Assembly (NCBI GenBank): GCA_037178975.1 | Contig: JASJZH010000004.1 | Coordinates: forward strand, 2,170,001-2,234,000 | Source: Oscheius tipulae | Taxonomy: Eukaryota > Nematoda > Chromadorea > Rhabditida > Rhabditidae | Reading direction: 5' to 3' | DNA length: 64,000 nt | Shown here: in pieces, positions 58,601 to 64,000 of the stretch | Position numbering within the stretch: position 1 is the first letter of the stretch | Layout of the letters: each line of letters opens with the position of its first letter | The notes under the pieces: model-generated | What the model was told of the DNA's origin: nothing | What the model saw: the letters and a program-made list of their open reading frames with translations, nothing else | Database searches by the model: none | Made by a program: the position numbers and the translations under genes

Positions 58601-61600
58601 TTGCGCCACTCGAAACGTGTGACCTCTTTCCGGGGTCATTCGAGGTCCCGGCCCCCCCAGAGTCTCTTTCTTTCCTATCACCTAGTCTGCTAAATATTAT
58701 TCTAGTCCAAATCAGCTGATTTTCGGCTCAGTAACCCCCCGCCGCCATGTGCTGCAAAATAACAATCTCCTATTCTCACTCATCTTCAAATAAACAATAT
58801 GTCATCTACGCTATTTCAAGCACAACTTTTCAAACTTTCCATACAAACCAGATACAGAGGGAATAAGATCTGTACACTAAGGAAACGTCTTTTGACTGTG
58901 GAAGACCATTTGGTACTGCCCCCTCTCCAAAGTCGTTCCTTCGCACAGTGTTTTCCTGATCAAAGATGACCCTTTGGCGGCTATGCACAATTGTAGCTCT
59001 TACCCTGAACAACAACTTTGCAGATCGTCGTAAATCTCTAACCGCATGGCTTGGGTACGAAAAATGAGGTGAGAAATGAGGACTGGGTCAAATTCCAACT
59101 GTCAATCTCATTGTAGTTAGTAAAGTGACCTAGTCTGATGAAAAATTTTGAACTTATACTTTCGAAACCTTCGACCTTTGTGTCATTTCTCTCCGAGATA
59201 AGATGAACGGACGGTTTTTTTTGCAGCAGCCTCCGGGAGTCAGCTGGTACTGATGTCATGGTTCAACTTGAGACAAGGCAAAAGATAGAACAGGCGTTGG
59301 AAAAAGTCGACCTTCCGGTATGAGTAGCGTACGTACAAGCTCGCCAAAGAAAGTCTCCAAAGGGGGGAAATTGAATCAGCCACACGTGAACTTCTTATCA
59401 GTATCTGTCCCTTTAGTGTCCTCTCTCTGGTCCTCATGCTTTCTCTTTTTACCCCCTAATCACTGTGTTTCAGGCCGCAGCAAGGAATTCACTCCTGCCA
59501 CCAGCTACACGGACCCCTCTACTTCAGCCGGCTATGCCGAGTCTTCTCCACCACATCTCTGCTCTCCGGAATGCACAGGTTAGTCAACAGAGATAGAAGA
59601 GAGAGAGAGATAGAGATGGTCACCCTGGGCAACGGGAAAGAACCGTGAGCAAAACAGTGCGTCAGAGACAGGCGAGAGCTTATCGAGAGCGAGCGAGAGG
59701 TGTGGTCCCCGGGGGGACCGAAAAAAGGATAGCCGGAATTATACAGGGTATAACGGGGGTGTAACTCACTCTGTGCGCTGTTTTGAAACCCTGTCAAATG
59801 TTCACTTTCTTGTAAAAGGCATACAGTTAGACTCTCCCCAATCTTTGTCTATTTATGAAGTGGAATGTTTACAGTAACCCAATGTTCCTTTACGGGAGTC
59901 TAACGTTTCGGCACTAAATACTCAGCCAAGAACATCTGCCGAAGTTGGGTCTTGGATCGAAAACACGGGTTCTTTGTCTGTTTTGGAGCTCTGAAGAGTT
60001 TTTCACCTTTTGTCTGCTCCAGACTGTTGTCGAAAGTCTCGAAAGTGGTACGGCTTGTCAGCCTCCTTCTCCCAATTAGAGGCGGATCAAAAGTGTGGAA
60101 GAGTCACATCTCTCCGCCATCTCTAATAAGTTCCGGCTCTCTCCTATTGGCATCTTTTCCCGGGGGTTAAGGACAAGGTTACGCGCGAGTCTCTGACCGG
60201 CTTTTGGGCTATAGGCTATGTTGCTGACCTTCGACAGAACACGTTAGCCCCCGCGGGCCAGATCCCAGTCCAACACACACTTGATCCTTCCAACTGGTCA
60301 GTGACACAAGAACTCGATAATAGCCCCCATAGCTGGAACCGGCCCCCGGGTCGTGTGCGTAAAAGCCTTTAGAGGGGTCGACGGCAGGCAGAGAGGGATC
60401 TTTTGGGGCTTGCAGTCGTTTGTTGGATAATCATTGTGAGACGCAATTGCCCACAAAAGAATTTATTGGCCGTTTCCCTACTACGGCCAAATTGTGTGGG
60501 AATGCCATTGTTGGTGATAAGTATCCGTGTCCGAGGCTCTTCTGACCCACCGACCTCAGTCTGAACCGGAACCTCGCCTGTTGCTCAGTCTGTTTGCAAA
60601 TCGATGCCACATCAGAAATGGCGCTGATAACAGAAGACGGCTGTCCCCTTAGGGTCACATGCCAGAGGTTACGGCTAGTTTCTGTCCTTCTCACTCACTT
60701 CAACTCTCTCCCTCTAGATGAATCAGTTGTCTACCTAGACTGAGAGTCTCTCCGGTTGTTTCGACAGTTGACCAGTCTTTCAAAAAAGTGACATCTCTCC
60801 ATGACTTATCTAAGTCACAAGCTGTTTGACTTTCAATTGTCTGCAGTTCTCCCTTCTCTGACCAGTCTTTCGCACTCTGACACCCTCCATTGTACAGTAG
60901 AGATCAGAACAGTAACTACCAGTGATAAACGGTTAGGCTCTCAGTCTTTACTACTCTTTACTTTAATTCTGTCCAGTAACTGACTGACTGTAATTCCAGT
61001 AACTTACTAGGTTTCTAGTTGACTCTCATCTGTCCTTAGTCGACTCCGTAACTGGCTACACACTTCTTTAAGACAACTGACTGTTTCTAACCAAATACCA
61101 GCTCGCTCTGTACTGTGACTTTTCAAAACCGCTGCTTCTCCAGTCGTACCCATCTTGAAAGTGATACCCAACTCCTTGACTCATCCTCACGACATGGTGA
61201 TACGAATCTGATCCCAGCTGCTTCATAGCTGGATCCAGGTGGTGCACCTTCACATTTAGGGGACCAGTGGAATCTCCTTGTTGTGTCGGGGAGGCACCTG
61301 CATTGATCGCGAGAGAGAGAGAGAGAGGGTGGCCTCTGACCCTCGCCGCCTCCCGCATAGTATTTCAGGCCAGCCAGCTGGCAGAGCATACTTCTGGATC
61401 TGTGTTCCTTTTCCTCTGGTCAGCTGTTTTCAGCCCAACTTGGCTGCCCAATCCCACCTCGTTGATCCCATCTGATCCGTATCTTGTGAGGAGTATCCAG
61501 GTGTCCGGAGGTCTCGCAGCTGGTTCCTGATTAATGTCCCATATGAGTAATAAGGACTTTTTGTCCCCATCCTGCTCCTGAATCAGAACAGCATAAGTTG

Positions 61601-64000
61601 TGAGGCATGACCCATGAAAACCTCGTTATGGCGCGAACACACTCTTTGTTTTGCGACGACGACGGCTGCTGTCCTACTAATGAATTTCATGAAGTTTCAA
61701 AGGTTCGGATCCCATTCGTTTGTTCTACTAGTTTGCCTGCCAGTCTCTTTGTCTGTAGAGTACTGGAAGTTCTGAAGGAATTATCATTGAACTCACAGTT
61801 TACATGTCTCTCTCTCTCACTCATGTCGTCCAGTAGCTACCGGAAGTTCCATGCTCTCCGCCTAATTACCAACTTCCCAATCTCTCTCTCTCTCTCTTTC
61901 CCGACTTCTCCCGCGTTCTCACCTCCCTCTGCAAAAGCTCGTTTGTCAAATTAATGTTGTCCCGTGCCTAAAATAAGGAGGGTTGTATGGGCAACGCGCC
62001 TTCAGACAGTGTCATTTCTCCCCCGGTTTTTTATCAGAACTCCTCACCTCTGCGGGACCCAGAATAATTCAGAGTGCCTTGCCAACATAGAAGAGTTCCC
62101 CCTAAAAACGAATTCCTTTCAGCTGGCCAATGCGGCAGGAGTGATGGGATCTCGTGTGCCTCTCGGTCCAGCCGACATTCGAGATGCTCCTTCCCGCGAC
62201 GCTGGAGAGATTTGCGTCGTCTGTGGAGACAAGGCCAGTGGAAGACACTACGGAGCGGTTTGCAACTATTCTCAGTCTGTTCAAAGAGTGGTTCAGGTGT
62301 CCTGTGAAGGCTGCAAAGGCTTCTTTAAGCGCTCAATACGAAAACAGATCGGCTACGTGTGTCGAGGGAGCAAGGACTGTCCGGTGACCAAGTTCCATCG
62401 CAACAGATGCCAGTTTTGTCGGTTGAAAAAGTGCCTCTCTCAGGGCATGCGTAGCGAATGTGAGTTTTTCTTGTAGTCTTTGAGTTCCTTTTCCCAGTTT
62501 TGGGTCTACTTCTATCACTCGACTCATTCCCAAAGATAGACAGTGTCAGACCAGAGTTTATATCCCATTTTCTGTACTGACCTCGTAACTTTCTGGTCCG
62601 CCTACTGAAAATGCCAAAAGTTCAGACTTTTGAACTATAATCAGTGATATAACCAAGTCATGTTAGCATAAGAATTATTTTTAACTGGACAGCTTTCAAA
62701 TCAGACTCCAGTGGACATCTCATAACCACTAAGCATCTCTCTCATGCTAATCTCCGCTCGCTGCTGATATTGGTGTTGACGTCTGGCGACCTTTTATCAC
62801 CTGGTCAGCTCTCTGCCTGAAATAGTCTAGATCCCGAGTGAGCAGATGTTGTGCCCTGAGGCCACTCTAATTGGCCTCAAATATGCGTGACTCTAACAAG
62901 TCGAAATAGTAGAGAGAGAGCCGACCTGAAAAGTAGTTTTTCAGCTGTACAAGCAGAGCGTCGTCCGGTTCAACAGTCGGCCGGGGAGAGTCCTCCGACA
63001 ATGGTCAGCAGCTCGACGCCGAGAAGTACATCCACGGTGAGTCTCAGCGCAATCCTAATCTTCGCCTTGTTCGTAATTATGCCAATTAGGCAAGAGCGCG
63101 AGGAATATGTCAGTAGGCTGGAGGTGACGCTGACCTCATTAGTTGAGAGACGGATTTCAGCCTCTGACCAGCAATCCGCTGATGAATGGTCTTCTGGCTA
63201 TCGTCAAGACGGAACAGGAGAATCAGGAGAGACTGTTGTTGGTGAAGAAGGAAGAAAATGCTAGCTCACCCATGAGTTCGGCAGCTCCGGAGAGTACAGG
63301 CTCCCCCACAGAGAATGTCTTTTCATCCCTCAAGAGGGTATGTCTTCAAAAAAGCACTCGAACATCCAGTACCCTTTTAGGAATCGATGGGAGAAGAAGA
63401 GTCGGGAATTGACGTGATGACAGTCATCGGCCTGGCCCCTTCAGCCTCCCCTTCCTCCTCCAATGCCGCCTCTTCGATCAGTGAAGACGGTCCGATTTTC
63501 AGTGCAGAGAGGGCGAGATTCCATCTCCCGGTCCCACAACCAGCTCCCTCTGAGCTCAATATTCAGTTCATCTGCGAGACGGCCTCTCGACTCCTGTTCT
63601 TATCGGTCCACTGGATGAAAGACGTTCGCATGGGACTAAAGTGAGTTTGGCGCGATTGGGCTGTTTGCGTGGCGCAGAGCGATGGTTGCCGGCTGGAAAA
63701 CGGCGGACCGAGGGTTCAATTCCACCACTGGAGTGATGATAAACTCTTTCACATGAAGTCCATGAGTGTTATCCTCTAAGAAGTTCAGACCAGTTTTTTG
63801 AATTTTTTGCGACTCTTAGCTAAAGTGAATCTTTGGAACAGTAGAATTTATTTCAGTAATCATAGCTCTTTCAGATCCTCCTCTCTGGAATCAGTCATGA
63901 AGACCAAATGGTGCGACCTCTTTATTCTCGGTCTGATGCAGTCTTCGGACCACGTCGGTCTGCGAAGAATGCTCGACGCCATGAGCTCTCATCTCTCGGC
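52655..64000 (+). CDS. nhr-41: Nuclear hormone receptor, NR2D/DHR78 type (partial, runs off right edge)
   Basis: Exons: 52655-52804 (tentative), 55466-55519, 57015-57173, 59474-59578, 62123-62257, 62297-62459, 62945-63036, 63161-63337, 63381-63640 and 63875 to the edge. All phases fit; the first five are phase 0. The N-terminal region is Gln/Pro/Ala-rich ([20 protein letters not shown]). The DNA-binding domain has both zinc modules ([20 protein letters not shown] and CQFCRLKKC) with P-box [20 protein letters not shown] after it is diagnostic of the DHR78/NHR-41 group. The ligand-binding domain begins at [21 protein letters not shown] 39-bp intron (62258-62296) splits the first zinc module. 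The start exon is not identified; the 52.7-kb exon ([15 protein letters not shown]) is the least sure. Introns are long and nearly free of piRNA motifs. Confidence 0.85.
54891..59472. promoter_or_regulatory. Four isolated TGTTTCA matches in receptor introns
   Basis: 54891 (+, CTGTTTCA), 56148 (-), 56349 (+) and 59466 (+). 59466 is simply the splice acceptor of the exon at 59474. The number is near chance, unlike the left 45 kb. Confidence 0.35.
57725..57795 (-). repeat. tRNA-Arg(ACG)-like pseudogene
   Basis: On the minus strand, A-box TGGCCGAGTCGG (57777-57788) and B-box GGTTCGATTCT (57733-57743) are intact. GCGCTCCGACTACGAA matches the D-arm end and anticodon loop (ACG) of tRNA-Arg. The 3' half of the anticodon stem and the acceptor stem do not pair, so it is a pseudogene or SINE head. 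It lies in a receptor intron. Confidence 0.6.
63667..63727 (+). repeat. tRNA-derived pseudogene (Ser-GGA-like loop)
   Basis: A-box GTGGCGCAGAGCGATGG and B-box GGTTCAATTCC (63713-63723). Anticodon-type loop CTGGAAA between GCCG and CGGC would read GGA. Acceptor and T stems are poor. It lies in the receptor intron 63641-63874. Confidence 0.5.

Noticed and set aside
1-64000. CRISPR array, operon-type bacterial genes, phage or plasmid features
   Set aside because: Regularly spliced animal genes throughout. The spaced TGTTTCA copies are seven bases long and irregularly spaced, unlike CRISPR repeats.

Overview
The window is eukaryotic and reads as a rhabditid-type nematode chromosome. It has short exons split by introns with GT donors and TTTTCAG-like acceptors, a cuticle collagen, transthyretin-like (TTL) secreted proteins, nematode-style pentameric ligand-gated channels, and first exons preceded directly by an acceptor, as expected for spliced-leader trans-splicing. 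The first gene is proline dehydrogenase (C. elegans prdh-1) and the last is an NR2D/DHR78-type nuclear receptor (C. elegans nhr-41). From memory, both C. elegans genes lie on chromosome IV, which also carries the C. elegans piRNA clusters. Species is not determined.

Layout: 1-6.1 kb, 5' part of prdh-1 (-). 6.1-14.7 kb, a gene-poor stretch with a Tc/pogo-like MITE and nested duplications. 14.8-16.4 kb, a 3CxxC/ZAR1-like zinc protein (+). 17.6-20.1 kb, a secreted Cys-rich protein (+). 20.7-23.2 kb, a cuticle collagen (-). 23.9-26.7 kb, two nearly identical head-to-head TTL genes. 28.9-31.9 kb, three phase-consistent exons of an unrecognised gene (+). 32.6-33.0 kb, a 61-aa secreted peptide (+). 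33.6-35.4 kb, a lysine-rich protein (+). 36.4-45.9 kb, two paralogous Cys-loop channel genes (+) flanking a pepsin-like aspartic protease (-). 46-52.6 kb, mostly non-coding. About 52.7 kb to the right edge, the nhr-41-like receptor with long introns and tRNA-derived fragments.

The most striking signal is not a gene. The heptamer TGTTTCA, the core of the nematode 21U-RNA/piRNA upstream (Ruby) motif, occurs about 88 times on the two strands between 133 and 45,053. About 5-6 would be expected by chance at equal base frequencies. It falls to 4 in the last 18 kb. Many copies carry a T-tract just upstream (CTTTTnTGTTTCA). They lie in introns and intergenic DNA, form same-strand runs, and have been gained or lost between local duplicates. 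I interpret 1-45 kb as part of a piRNA cluster with a sharp right border. The counts were made by eye and small-RNA data are needed to confirm transcription.

Most protein genes in the motif-rich part look like tissue-specific somatic genes (collagen, TTL, protease, channels). That fits the C. elegans-type arrangement, in which piRNAs sit in regulated chromatin, better than the Pristionchus-type arrangement in introns of active genes. This last point is inference.
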